DNA of 64,000 nt, taken from the NCBI GenBank assembly GCA_013398275.1, contig VZSE01008355.1, positions 66,698 to 130,697 of the forward strand, in the 5' to 3' direction. The position numbers were made by a program, and so were the translations under genes. Every line of letters starts with the position of its first letter. Within the stretch, counting starts at the first letter, position 1. Positions 13,801 through 26,300 of the stretch are shown here, piece by piece. The stretch comes from Promerops cafer (Eukaryota; Chordata; Aves; Passeriformes; Nectariniidae). The notes under the pieces are model-generated. The model was not told the DNA's origin. It did no database searches and saw only the letters and a program-made list of their open reading frames with translations.

Positions 13801-14714
13801 CACACACACAAAGTCTGTCAAGGAGAACCTTTGCTAACTTTCATGAAATATGATTCTAAAATCTACTCATCTTTCAACACAGGAATCTAATTAATAGACA
13901 GAGATTTTGCTTCATAAATGAAGCAATCCTCTCTAAGGCTGCTGTGCCAGCTGTGTGCTGGGGCTGAGAATTCAGGTATTGTAGACAGATCACTCATGGG
14001 ATGCTGAAAGAAATGATCTCTTCTTGTAACCAAGGGTGACTTGGTAATGAGTGTCTGTCCCAATGCCACAAGGCAGAGCGTGGCACAGACAGATTTGCAT
14101 TGTAATGATGATACATTATTGATACAAGAAGTATTTCACCCAGTTACCCTGCAGACCCCTCCCAAATATTGTCTTGTGCAAGTGCCCTGAAATCTCTGTT
14201 GACATTGAGTGTGTCCGGCTGTGTCATTATGTTTCCAAACAAGCCACTCCTCCTCCCTATGGTTTCCTAAACCTCTCAGCGAAGAAATTATTTACTTCAG
14301 TGCTGAGCCACAATGAGAAAATATATATATATATACAAAGCAAGCCCAAAATAATCTGTAGGAGGGCACTTTTCAACTAGTGAAGGAAAGAAATGCATTT
14401 TTGGGGAGTGGTTTTATGGGCGATTCTTTCGTTACATTCTACTACGTTCTTTTTCTTCTTCATGCTGAAATTTTTTCAGGAGAGGGAGATGACTTGCACT
14501 AAGCAGATCCCTTGACTGACAAGTGTCTCATCTGAATTTCAAGAATTAATTGCCCTCTAAAGAACTATGATTGCCTCATCTGTTTTTCTGCTCTAAACAT
14601 GAATGCTTTGGAATTGTAACTTGTCTGTTGACACGTTGTCTTCCTGCCTCCCGAAGTACTCATCCACACTTAAAATACTTGGGATTTTTTAAGGAGAGGA
14701 GAGACTCCTGGGTT

Positions 14715-14815
14715 TGGGTTTTTTTTTGTTTTGGTGGAGTTTTTTGGGAGGTTTTTTTCTTTGCTTGTTTTTTTTTTTTGGTTGGTTGGTTGGTTGGTTG
14801 GTTTTTAAAAAATTA
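14715..14815 (+). repeat. T/G-rich low-complexity tract with (GGTT)n
   Basis: T runs interrupted by G, ending in GGTT repeats at about 14780-14802. Simple sequence only. Confidence 0.9.
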
Positions 14816-17800
14816 AATTCTGAGTATCAACAGTACTGGGTTGTATAAAGGTGTGGAACAAAGGGACCCTTTCATATAAGCACAAGTTTACTGTCAGCAC
14901 AGGAATATCTTGAAAAATGTACAGAGGTCAGTGTGTAGGACAGGTGATATTCTATATCTCTAGAGATATGAGTAGATAAGGAGATATTTACAGGCAAATG
15001 AAATCTGGAATTCTTGTCAGTTGAAAAGTTTATATGTTTTTATGCCAAGTATAAAACTGTCTTTAAAAAAAAAGAAAAATTGGTCCATAAATTGTTCAGA
15101 TTAGAGCCTGTAAGTTGCTGCTGCTGGATTTTCAGGTGTCCAGTTAGAACTGGAATTAGGGCATGTCATGTCCTCTCTTCTTTTAAGATCAAGCTTCTAT
15201 GTTGAAAAACATCTCCACTGAGGAAATATTATATGGCTTGGATGAGTAGAAAATATACCATAAAAGTCTAAATGTTCTAAGAAATCCAGCTCATTAGGAA
15301 ACAATAAGGACCCTTCTGTCCTGTGTGAGTGATTCTAGAAAGGTGGGCTGAAGCTGCCCAGATAAACCTGAAACCACACCAAAAAAAAAAAAAAAAAATT
15401 AAATTCTGAGGTCAGAGTAATTTTTCATTCAAAAATATTTTTGTCAGGAAACCCAAGCTTGTGTATGAAAATGTATGAAAATGGCAGAGATTATTTTTGT
15501 GTAACTCTGCACGTACACTTGTTGCCTCTTGTATGCAGTCTGCAAAGCAGTCACACAATGACAAAGTCCAAGTGAGTAATGGGGTTTTTTCCTTAAGGGT
15601 TTATGTATGCAGGGATTTATATATCCTGTTGCAATGAGTTATCCTGTGTGGTAACTTCAGAAATAGATTCAGTGTGAACTTCCTTGCCAGTTAAGGAAAG
15701 TTATATACGTCAACATACTTATCCAGTAAAATGCCAGATTACAGAGCAAGCCCTATAAGGCCAATGGTAATGGGCAAAAAAAATAGATCTGGTGAGTCTG
15801 TAGTCATCCTTCACTCGAGCTGGGTAGCAAATGTGGCCACTGTTCAAAACAAGCAGGACCCTTATGTCAATTCATTTGGTCAGTTTTGAAATCTGAATTT
15901 CTTCATGTTTTGGAAAGGAATCTGTCAGGTGCTGTATGCCAGTCTGCTTTTGGGTTCTTACCCAATTTCCTTATTTGAGCACACTTCTAATTGTGCCAAT
16001 TAAACGAGGTTAAAAAACTCATTTGGACCAGAAATACCCACGGTGGTTTAAGGTCAATGTGACTTTTGGCAGCAGCAGTTTGCCCTCAGTGGCAGAGATT
16101 GTGCACCTGTGCTTTGGCTGTTTTGGTGCCAAGGCATTGCTGGTAAGAGGGTCTGAAGCAGCCTGAGCTCAGCCTGGTTTGTTTCACAGCCTTGCTGGTG
16201 GCTGGTCCTGCAGTGCAATGGTTGCAAACACCTTAGCAGGTGGCAGCATCCTAAATTGCAGCTATTAGGCTTGGCACTGCCTGCTCGACCCATGCCCTGC
16301 AAAGCTTTGCTGGAACTGTTCTCCTTTAAGCCAGTAAGGAGACCTTTGCAATCTCTGTGCTTGTTTTAGTAAACTGATCTTATCTGCAGATCAGAATAGA
16401 TTTTAAAGGTGCCAAATGCTGGCAGTATAACTCCTATAGCAACACATTTGTTGCAACAGGTGAAGGTTTAAGACTGAACAGAACGTTGGGCTTGGCTGCT
16501 CTTTGCACTCCCTTCAGCTCCAGGGAGGCTGTGGGAGGGATGTGAACCCCTCCACTGTACAGAGGTGTGACTTCTGGGGCTCTTTGCAGTGTGCATTGCA
16601 CTCTGGTCTCTGATTTGGGCTGTTATCACCATGTTTCATAAGGACAATATTTCCTTTGACACACGTGGTGTTTTTCTTTCCTGTGCCTTACTATTAAATC
16701 CACAACTAAAAGCACATTGCTGTGTAATTACACACACACGTCTTGCTTTGGGTTTAGAAATAAAATTGCAGGTGTCTGCAAGGGGCATCTCTATGAATTC
16801 AAACAAATAAGAGCCCTTTGTAAAACTTGCCTTGTTTCTCCTTTCAGCCTCAGCTGGAATGAATTCTGCAATTACCTTGGGTGGCAGAGGTCTGTGAAGG
16901 TGCCAGGGTTTTATTTTTCATCTTCAGAAATGATGTTGTGATGATGCTGAAACACATTACAGCACTTAGAGGGTGTTATATAACGAGTTAAGTGTGTGCT
17001 TGGAGGAGCTGGAGCACTTTGGCCAGGAAATTGGGCTGGGGAGGAGAGTCAGCATGGGTCAGGCCTGTGTCAGGGTGTGAGGTGGGGAGGAGGTCAGGCA
17101 GCCTTGGGATTTTGGAACGGAGCCGGACTGGAGACACTGCTGCTTTGGGATTTCCTCCCAAACACTCTGATTGTGGAGAAGCATTAAACCACAAACAGGA
17201 CAGGGTGTGTGTCAGTCCGTGGGCAGTGCTGGAGAGGGCTGTCCTGAGAGAGGACAGAGAGGTGCTGCATGGCCTGTGCCCTAGGTGGTGAGTGTCTGCT
17301 TGTGGGCAGAGCTGAAATCGGGGAGGCAGAGGGTGTTCAAGGGCCTTCCTTGCCCCAGGAACCCCAGCTGCCCCACAGCTTCAGCAAAGACAGCACAAGA
17401 CACACCTTTGCACTCTGCTGTCATAGTCACAGCACCTTATGGGACAGGAGATGGTGGATGAAACCCAGCCAGGCACAGCACTGCCTGTGCCAGGTGGAAA
17501 GGTCCCTGTCCATCCTGCAGTCCAGCAGCAGAGCTGGACTTTCCCTGCCACCATCCCTGGAGCACACCCAAAGCCTGCAGTGAGTTTGCACTTGGGCACC
17601 TCAAAGCTGTGCAGCAGGGAGCTGGACCCCCCAGATGCTCCCCAGGTGCACCACAGGTGCTATTAAACACAGGAGGAGGAAGAAGAAGAAAATAGACTTG
17701 TCTAGTGCTGTTTTGTCAAAATACAACCAGGACAAGTGCAAACTAATTAGAAATCTAGACAACTCCCATATAAAACGCAATGGTGTGTCATGTGTGTGCC

Positions 17801-19296
17801 AACAGGCAAAGTGATTACTCAGTTGTTGTTCAGGCAAAAATTCCCCCTGAGTAAGGTCAGAGTAATCACCTCGGGATCTGTCCCTCCTGTGCTTGCCCCC
17901 AGTTGCCACGGTGCTTTCCATGTGAGGAGCTCCAGGCACCCTCTGCTCTCGGCCGGGTGCGTGTCTCACACTCAGGGCTTTGCTGGCTCGAGGCAAGGCT
18001 TGGCACATCACCTGGACATCACCCATCCTCTGGGAGGGGAAACACCACCTCGTGGGCTTCTGCCCATTGTCCTCCTGCCAGCCCCCGCGTCAGAAATTGC
18101 CACAGGGATTGGGCAATGCTGCCTGTGGGAGTGATCACAGCCAATTGATCACCTTCCCCTGCCTTTCCACACCGTGCCCTCATCTACTCTTCCCCAAAAG
18201 CTCTGCTGGCCTTTTCCCCACTGCAGGGTGGCGAGGGAGGATTGCTGGTGCCTGGGCCCCTGCTGACAGCCCTGCTGCATCCCCTGAGCCTCACATTGTC
18301 CTGAGGCAGGTGTGTGTTTTGCTGCATTTGTACATTTTTGGGGTTTGTATGCACTGAGGATTCCTCCTCTGTTCTCTTGCGATCTGCAATGGCAGAGCCG
18401 TGGTATTTTTGGTCAAAATCCTGGATGTGTCAGACCCTTCACGCTTCTCCCTGAATCAGTGCTGCTCCTCAAAGCCCACCTCCAGGGCCTGTCTCTACCC
18501 TGGAGGTCCATGGCTTGGTTTGGTCCCCTTATTCTGGGTCAGCTTTCAGGATCTGGACCAAAGTTTTTGATCTCCACAGGGCAGGACAGGGGTGGGTGTG
18601 CTTTTTTTGAGGGGCAGGTTCCTGGTGGCTGCAGTCCTTTTAGTAGCTTGGGTAGTCCTTAATGTCAGTGTAACAAGCACTGCTAGACATTAAACTGTGT
18701 CACAGTGTCCCCATCCTTCTATTTCAGGGATTTCCAGTTCCCTGCATCCTTTTCCCCCTCCTCTGCCATCTCCCTGCAGGAATGGATTGCACTCCTAATG
18801 TAAATACCAGGGGCTCTCATCATCCTCCCCCTGCTCCCCATTCACTGTCCTGGGCAAGGAGCTGCACCTGCCCCTCTCCTGTGGGTTTCCCTCCTGGGTC
18901 TTTCACACCTGCCCCAGGCCAGCTCCCCTCTGCTCTCCTTTCCTCCCTGGGCCCCACCCAGCTTTATCTTAGAGACAGGCAGAGATATGACACACAGCTG
19001 TGTTCACTTGGCTGATGATCTGTCCCCAATTAGCCCAAATGCAAGCTAGCACAGCAAGAAGGAGAGGAAGTTATAGGGAGGGCTTGAGAGAAAATGTCCT
19101 GCTCCGTGGCAACAGCAAAGGAAAAAGAAATAAGATTTGATTTACAGAAAAAAGGAGGCTGCAAGCTGCACTTCTGGGCCAGCTAGCAGGACTCATCCAC
19201 AGACAGGACAGTTCCCACTTTGACTTCATTTTCTTGTGCTCAGCAGTGGTTTTCTCTTTATATATCTCTTTATGTGCCCCTGGCTTGATGAACCAT

Positions 19297-19395
19297 AAAA
19301 TCACAGAATGGTTTGGCTTGGCAGGGACCTTGAAGATGAACTCCCTCCGACCCCTTGTCGTGGGTAGGGAAGCCTCCACCAGGAAAGATGGAGCT
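19297..19395 (-). mobile_element. CR1 LINE 3' end, short diverged fragment
   Basis: AAATCACAGAATGGTTTGGC followed by AGGGACCTTGAAGATGAACT matches the reverse complement of the CR1 terminus. The remainder, through the degraded equivalent of the CATGGGCAGGG block, is diverged. Confidence 0.75.
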
Positions 19396-22300
19396 GGAGC
19401 TTTTGACATTGTGTAACAGCAGCGCTCTGGGAGGAAATGTCTCCCTTTCTGCTTGTGTGGGTATTCAGTGTGGCTGCTGGGAAGGAAAAGGCCTGTCCTT
19501 TGGGAGAGTCTTATTAAGGGAAACCAGCTATTAACAGGTATATATGGAAAGGGTGGGGTTCCTTATTACTGCACTCATTTCAGCATCTCCTATCTGCCCC
19601 AGGAGTGCATCACGGTGATATCAGCTTTATTAATATAAAACTCAGTATTACACACCCCTGATTGCACCACAGGTGTAATTCAGTGGGTCTCTGACACTGC
19701 AGCCTATCTGATTAAAGTGGCAGTCGAGTGATCAGAGACACCAAATTAAGCTGTCAGTGTCAAGGATCTTTTGGTGTAAAGTTAAATTATATCCAAGGAT
19801 TAAAACCTGGGAGACTATGATCTAATGAGCTGAAGTTTATCCTGTGAGTGGTTGGGATGTAATAACTTGGTGATGCAGAGATGAAAATGCCCAATGGCCA
19901 ATTTTCTCTGTGGGAAAGTGAGAAGTTACTTGTGTTTGGTATGTGCTGCATGACTCTTCTGTGTGGTTTTTTGATTTTTTTTTTTCCCAGTCTAAGGAAT
20001 ATACCATTGTGGAAAGATGTAGGCACTTTAATTCTTTTCCAAGCATGTATGGATTACAGAATTTTCCCTCTCTCGTTGAGGAAAAGTATCTTTATCTCAT
20101 TCCTGCCTTTATTTGAATTACCACAAAACTCTAATTAGGGGAAGCATGGTTTTTAGTGGTGAGGCTGTAAGAAATTACTACTTCTGTTCTGACATCCAGT
20201 GTTGACACCTGAATGCTGTGTGGGAATAAAAAAAAGCCTGCATTTCTTGCAAAACAAAACTCAATTATTCCTAATGAAAATTTTCCAGAAACCTTTCATT
20301 TTTATAGTACAGGTGTCTTATACTCTACTTTCATACAGATTATAACAGCAAGATCATAGTTTTTAAAAAAAAATCACCCTATCAAAACAACTTTCTCATT
20401 AATTTTGTTAACACGAAAAATTGTTTGGTTCCTTGCTGTCTTGATAACACATATCAAATTCTGAAAAAAACATTTAATTCTGTTTAAAAATACTTTTTTT
20501 GTTGTTGTTGTTTTAGTAGAGAAATCTTCCCTCAGATGCTGTGATCGCCTTCATGCAGCACACGAGTGCCCAGGGAGCTGCAGGGTGGCTTCGGGTGGAT
20601 TTTACAGGACTCAGCAGAGCTGAGCATGAGTCCCACAACATTTCCCCAGCCGTGAGAGGAGCAGGTGTAATTACATCAGCCTTTATCATTTTCTCATGGC
20701 TGCCTTGCTGCTCGCTGCCCTCGGCGAGGAACCCGCGCGTTCCCGCGGCCGTGAGCGCCCGCAGAGACACCAGGGCTCCCCCCTGGACCATTCCAGCCCC
20801 AGAGGGAGGGGAAACTCCACTCTCTTTGTCAGAATTGCAGCTTGTCTCGTCCTGCTGTTGGTAGCTGGGGCTCTGATGTGTCTCAGGATGCCCCTTCCCC
20901 TTTTACCCTTCTCATTCCTCAATACTTTGCTCTGTGAAATCAGGTCCCTCAAACTGACCCTTCTTCAGAGGGCACCAAACTGGCCTCATTCTGCACAACT
21001 TGGAAATAAATAACCTTCTCCAAGTGCCATTACGCTGTGTTCTTGTAATAGTTCTTGCTTTTTCTTTTTCCTCCTCTAAACTCAGGTTGTCAAAGTGCAG
21101 AGGAGCCTGGTTGTTCTGCCCTGCCAGTGAGCAGAGGTGGGAAGAAGGTTTTTATCATCTGCCAGTCAGTGGATGCATGTGAACAGCCAGGAGAAGTCAA
21201 GCTGGTCTTTAAGGCAAAAGAAGAGCTAAAAAAAAAAGTATATTTCACTGACAGTGAGAAAGTGATATAAGGGACGAAAAGAATTTTGTGCAACTTAAGG
21301 AATGAAAAATGTCCCAGCCTCAGCTTCTTTTCAATTTTTTTTTTCTATGTGTCAGTATTTACCTGTACAGTTTTAGGGGGAGGATATCTGGGGATCAACA
21401 CTTGTGTTTCAAGTAGTGCCTTTGACCCACTCACGTGACAAGCTTGTTACTCGGTGTCTAAATAAAGGCTCTGGTGATAAGTAACCAATGCTGCTCCCGA
21501 GTGAACTGTACAGGAAATGTGCTGGTTTTTCACTCACTCAGTTTCCAGCTGGGGAGACAGACACTGGAGTGAAAGCTAAGCCTGAACTCGTGACTGTAAA
21601 TGTCAGGCATTGGGAATGGTCATCATTGCTCACAGCTTAAGTCAGCTTCCCATTCCCCAGCACCTTGTTGTTGTTGCTTGGTCAGTTTTGTCTCTTGAGG
21701 GATGTATTTTCCAGTCTTCTCACCTCTCTCATTTCTCTTTCCCTCAGTACTGCAATTCCTGTGGAGCTTCCTCAGACCTTTAAAACACTTCCCACACCTC
21801 TTGTGGCCAAAAAATTCCTCATTCACCTCCAAATCATCTCTGGGGAGAAAGAGCAGAGGATGACGTGGGGAGCTGGGGTTACATTTCTACAGTGGGTTTG
21901 GGATGGTTATTTTAAGGGCAAAACATGTAATTTGGTCAGAATTTATATTAATTTCATGAAAATGAAGTTCTTCTTCCTGTTCCATTTTTAATTGGCACTG
22001 TTAATATATCCTACTGTGTGCTAGCAAAAAGAAACATGTTCTCTTTATGCCTCCTCCCACTTTTTGATTCTTTTCCATTCACGCTGTTCACTTCAAACAT
22101 CTGATCAGCCAATTTGTCTACCTAAGGTTTCTCAAGAGAAATATATGATTTGCCATGTGCACCAAAACATGCTAAACAGATAAAAATAAGGAATGTTAAG
22201 GCTTTTTAAGTCCTCAAATCTCTATGTATTATATTAATTTCCACAAGAAAAGTTTCATGAATTATTTTGGAGATGTTTCATATGATGAGGATTCTTTCAG

Positions 22301-22861
22301 GCTTCCTCTCTTGATGCCTTCTTTTCCCTTAACCAGAAATTCATGTTCTTTTGCCTGATGCCATTTTTATACTCCTACCATTATCTCCCATGCACACTTT
22401 TTCCTTTGAGTATCTAATTGATGCTGGAGACTGTGCCCTGTTCAAAAACAATTACATTAATTCCTGTGTTTTTCACATAATGTGTGTCTGCTGCAGCCTA
22501 CAGAGGCTTAATAACAAGGCTAAATGCTCTCTGTGGGTGCAGTGAAGATTAAGCTGGTCTGAGTATGGAAAGTGCAGAAAGTAAAGTGGAGGGGAAAGGC
22601 TTTTGTTCAACTGAAGTGGGGTGAGAAACCTTTTCCTCACCTGGGGCCACGCAGGGTTCCCAGGCACCAGTGTGTCTCTCCGTGGCATGAACCAGTCTGT
22701 GTTTCCTGATCACCCAGACCTTGTGCAACGCCCCCAGAGCTGGGGTGAGCTGGGGTGAGCTGGCTGCAGATCCGTGCCCCTTCCTACCCCACAGCACCAG
22801 GACCCTTCAGCCTGCTGAGCCTGAAGCCCCCGGGGATGGCACAGCCCCCACGTGGCACCTG

Positions 22862-23361
22862 CGTGGAGTTCTGCACCCAGCTCTGGGGCCCCAGCACAAG
22901 ACACTGAGATGTGGGAACGAGCCCAGAGGAGGCCACCAAGATGATCACAGGGCTGGAGCACCTTTCCTATGAAGCCAGGCTGAGAGACTTGGGGTTGTTC
23001 AGCCTGGAGAAGGCTCCAGGGAGACCTTGGAGCACCCTCCAGTACCTAAAGGGGTTATAAGAGAGCTGGAGGAGGACTTTTCACAAGGGCATGTAGTGAT
23101 AGGACAAAGGGAACTGGCCTTAAGCTGAAGGAGGGCAGATTTAGATTAGATATTAGGCAGAAATTCTTCCCTGTGAGGATGATGAGGCCCTGGAATAGGT
23201 TGCCCATAGAGGTTGTGGACTCCCCATCCCTGGAAGTGTCCAAGGCCAGGTTGGATGGGGCTCTGAGCAGCCTGGGATGGTGGGAGGTGTCCCTGCCCAT
23301 GGCAGGGGGTTGGAACAAGATCATCTTTTAGGTCCCTTCCAACCCAAACCATTCTGTGAGT
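22862..23361 (+). mobile_element. CR1 LINE, 3' part, about 500 bp
   Basis: Contains, in order, GAGCCCAGAGGAGGCCACCA, GGCTGGAGCACCTTTCCTATG, GTTCAGCCTGGAGAAGGCTC, AGATTTAGATTAGATATTAG, CCATCCCTGGAAGTGTCCAAG, and the 3' end CCAACCCAAACCATTCTGTG. This is the longest sense copy here and serves as an internal reference for the other fragments. It is 5'-truncated, as CR1 copies usually are. No intact reverse transcriptase frame remains. Confidence 0.93.
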
Positions 23362-26300
23362 GGGGAAATGGGAGTCAGGAGAATCCTTAGGGACAAAAGA
23401 GTGGGAATAGAGATGGGACAAAGATCAGTAGAGAGGATGAGCAACGGGGGTGGGACTCTGCAGGGCACCACGCTGGGGAATTTGCCATCAGGGTGGAGGT
23501 TTCACACCTCTGTGCTCAAGAGTCAGCTTTCAAGTTCAACCAAGCAAGGAAACAGCTCAGCCCTAGCCCCGTGCAATGAGAGCTGTGTGTGCACAGGGAT
23601 GTTCCCTGGTGGAAAGCAGCACTTGTGGCTGCAGTAGAGGGAGAAGCTCATGATTTTGGGGAGGGTAATGGCAGGAGAGGAGGGAGGCTCACACTGGTGT
23701 GTGTACAGGCAAGGTGTTGCAAAATTATAGTTGTGTCAGCAGCTGGCCAAGCCACATGGATGTAGTGAGGCAGAACTTGTTGCCTTTAGCCTCATTCTAG
23801 GGAGCCAGATTGGGTAAAGCAAATTTATTAACCCAGGATTTAATTTCTAATTTCTCCTGGAGGAGAAAATTCAGAACTCATCTTGTTCTTTTCTCCCCCT
23901 TCTACTCTTGCCATGCCTGAAAGGAAAAGTAACCAGCTGAGGTTTAAGGTGTCTGACACCAGTCCTGATGCAATGGCAGTGCAGGGTGAAATAACCAGTT
24001 GCAAACCCTGCCTGGGAGCGTGGAAGATTTGCTGGTGCCGTGCTGAGGGACGAAGCTGCCCCTGGTGCCGGAGCTGAGGCTTCCCAGGCACAGTCCCACC
24101 CTTTTAGCCTCTGGTGTGGGCACTGCCCTCGGTGTTACTGCCTCAGCAGCCAGAAGTGCTGAGCCAGATGCTGTTTAGGTAGGGTTCCCATCCTGTCTCC
24201 CAGAGGAATCAGAGTTGCGTAAGGGCGGAGATTGGAAGCCTTGCTGGGGGGTGGGGAAAGGGAAGTTGTAATGGGATAAATGTGTGCAAGGCAAGATGCT
24301 GTGGGAGAAGAGAGGGTGACAGCCAGGTTTCTCTCTGCTGGTTGGGGAGCAGATCATTCATCTGCTGATTGTTTTTCATTCTCATTCTGCTCGTCGTTCA
24401 TGGTGTTTTACCTGATGTAAATTCCTGTTATCTGTTCATATGTCCTTGCTCTTGTGTCCAGCAGGTCCCTGTGCCATCACTAACAGGTGCTGGAAGTGTC
24501 AGACTTGCTCTCCAAAACTAGATTCTTCCCACTGGTTTCAATTTCTCCTGGAGACATTACAAATGTGCCCTTTACACACACCTGGACTGGGTGGCTGTGA
24601 AGAAACTCTCAGAAAGCTCCTTACAAGTCAAGCACACAAACCCTTCAATTATAAAAGGGAAAACCAAGGTAACATGATGTGAGGGTCTGTGACAGATCCC
24701 TACACTATGGAAAGGGATGCATGGTGATTAAAAAAAAAAAAAAAATCCCTATCATGACTCTCTGAGGGTGGGAGCATGTGGTCAACAGACATCTCACTCT
24801 CCCAAAGGTCAAGAGAAAAAGGTCAACAGGAGAAGGAGTTGTGTGGCTAGGTTCCTCTAACATGGGAGAGACAACTCATCCCAGAAATAGGAGGCAGCTA
24901 TTAATGGACTGGCTATTTCAGTATCCTTCCTGGTTAACAGAAATGGATTGAACAATCCAAAGGTGGGAGTGATCGTAAAAAAAAGCCGGGTCACCACGAT
25001 AAGAATCGTGGATTTCAGGAAAGGTTCGGAGCTGTTATCTGGGACAGAAGTCTAAAGGGTAAAGGATGACTGGCATTAAGATACTGTGTACAAAACAAGC
25101 TGGTAGACCTTCCTGATGCAGCAGCCAGCTGGAAAGCTTTGTCTGAAATGCCCTGCAGTCCCTGGAGACGAGTTTGGTACAGACAGGCACAACCCCGCTC
25201 CAGATGTGGCTCAAACTCAAGTGCGGGGAACAATTCCTTGGCAGCAGCAGACCAGAAAGACCCAGCTGTGAACAGGGTACAGAGGATGTCCAGAAGCAAA
25301 TTTGGCCTTCAGCAAGAATGGCCAAACTATAAACAGACTTGTGATACGTTATGGACTCTCTGGATTTGTTTGTGTTTTGGGATTCCAGCACGTTGTACCT
25401 CGAGTGTTTCGTGTCCGCAGGAATGTGAACAGCATTAAAATCAAGATTAGGATGATTGATACGGTGCTGTTTGTTTGCTAACCTGGTTCCAAAAGGTTAT
25501 TCCGCTTTGTAGTGTGCTCTGAGTTTCAAATGAAAGTATCCTGATGTCTGGATCTGCTCCGAAACGTGCACAGTGAAGCCAAAGGTTCAGAGTGCCCTGA
25601 GCAGTGCTGATGTGTTGGCCTTCGTGCAGTCTGGGGAGACAAGGGATATAGCTCTTGCTGTAATAATATTCATAATAATACTGATGAAGAACAAGAGATT
25701 TGAAAGAAATCTCATGTAACTACCAAAGCCCTGTGAACCAGCCAGCTTTGTTGTCTTGCAGCCCTCTTGCACACTAAATATGTTCTGTTAGCTACTGCTA
25801 GAGGTTCCTTTTACTGTTACAAAGCTGGAGCATGAAGAGAAATATGTGCCATGTCCAGCTTTTCCTGTTCAGGGAGTAATTTTTTCCATGACGTCTAATC
25901 TCTTTCTTTTGCTGAACTGTCAGCAAAGCCAGACCACTTTGGCTTGGCATTTCGCCCACATCCACCTACATATTTTTCTTAACAGCAAACAAACTAATTA
26001 AATGCCTTTATCTTATGAGGCATTCCTTTCTCTCAGGTAGTTACTGATTAAAAAAAATAAATAAAACTTCTCACTATTTTGAGAAAACAAGAGATGAGTC
26101 AGTGTGTTCACAGCCTGGTTTATTATTAAATAAGAAGCCAGGATCAAAAAAAAAATGAGCAGGGTGGAAAAAAATGTTCGTGCTGTCATATTGTGTTTGT
26201 GGCCAGTGAAAAAAAGACTGTTCTCACAACAGTGAGCATTTCCAATATCCATTAAAATTCATGAGCAATACATTTGCACATGAAGGTGGACAGGGGTACA

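Larger units (their letters stand above)
446..19296. other. Intergenic sequence, left part
   Basis: Apart from the CR1, LTR-like and simple repeats listed (plus poly(A) or poly(T) runs near 9060, 9570, 10390 and 15380), I see no gene. The open frames are short, unrelated to families I know, and lack supporting splice structure. In mammals the region beyond the RIPK4 3' end leads toward TMPRSS2, but no such exon is visible here. Confidence 0.7.

Noticed and set aside
22862..23361. Possible coding remnant of CR1 reverse transcriptase
   Set aside because: The copy covers only the 3' region and untranslated tail; the open frames on either strand come from the repeat consensus.
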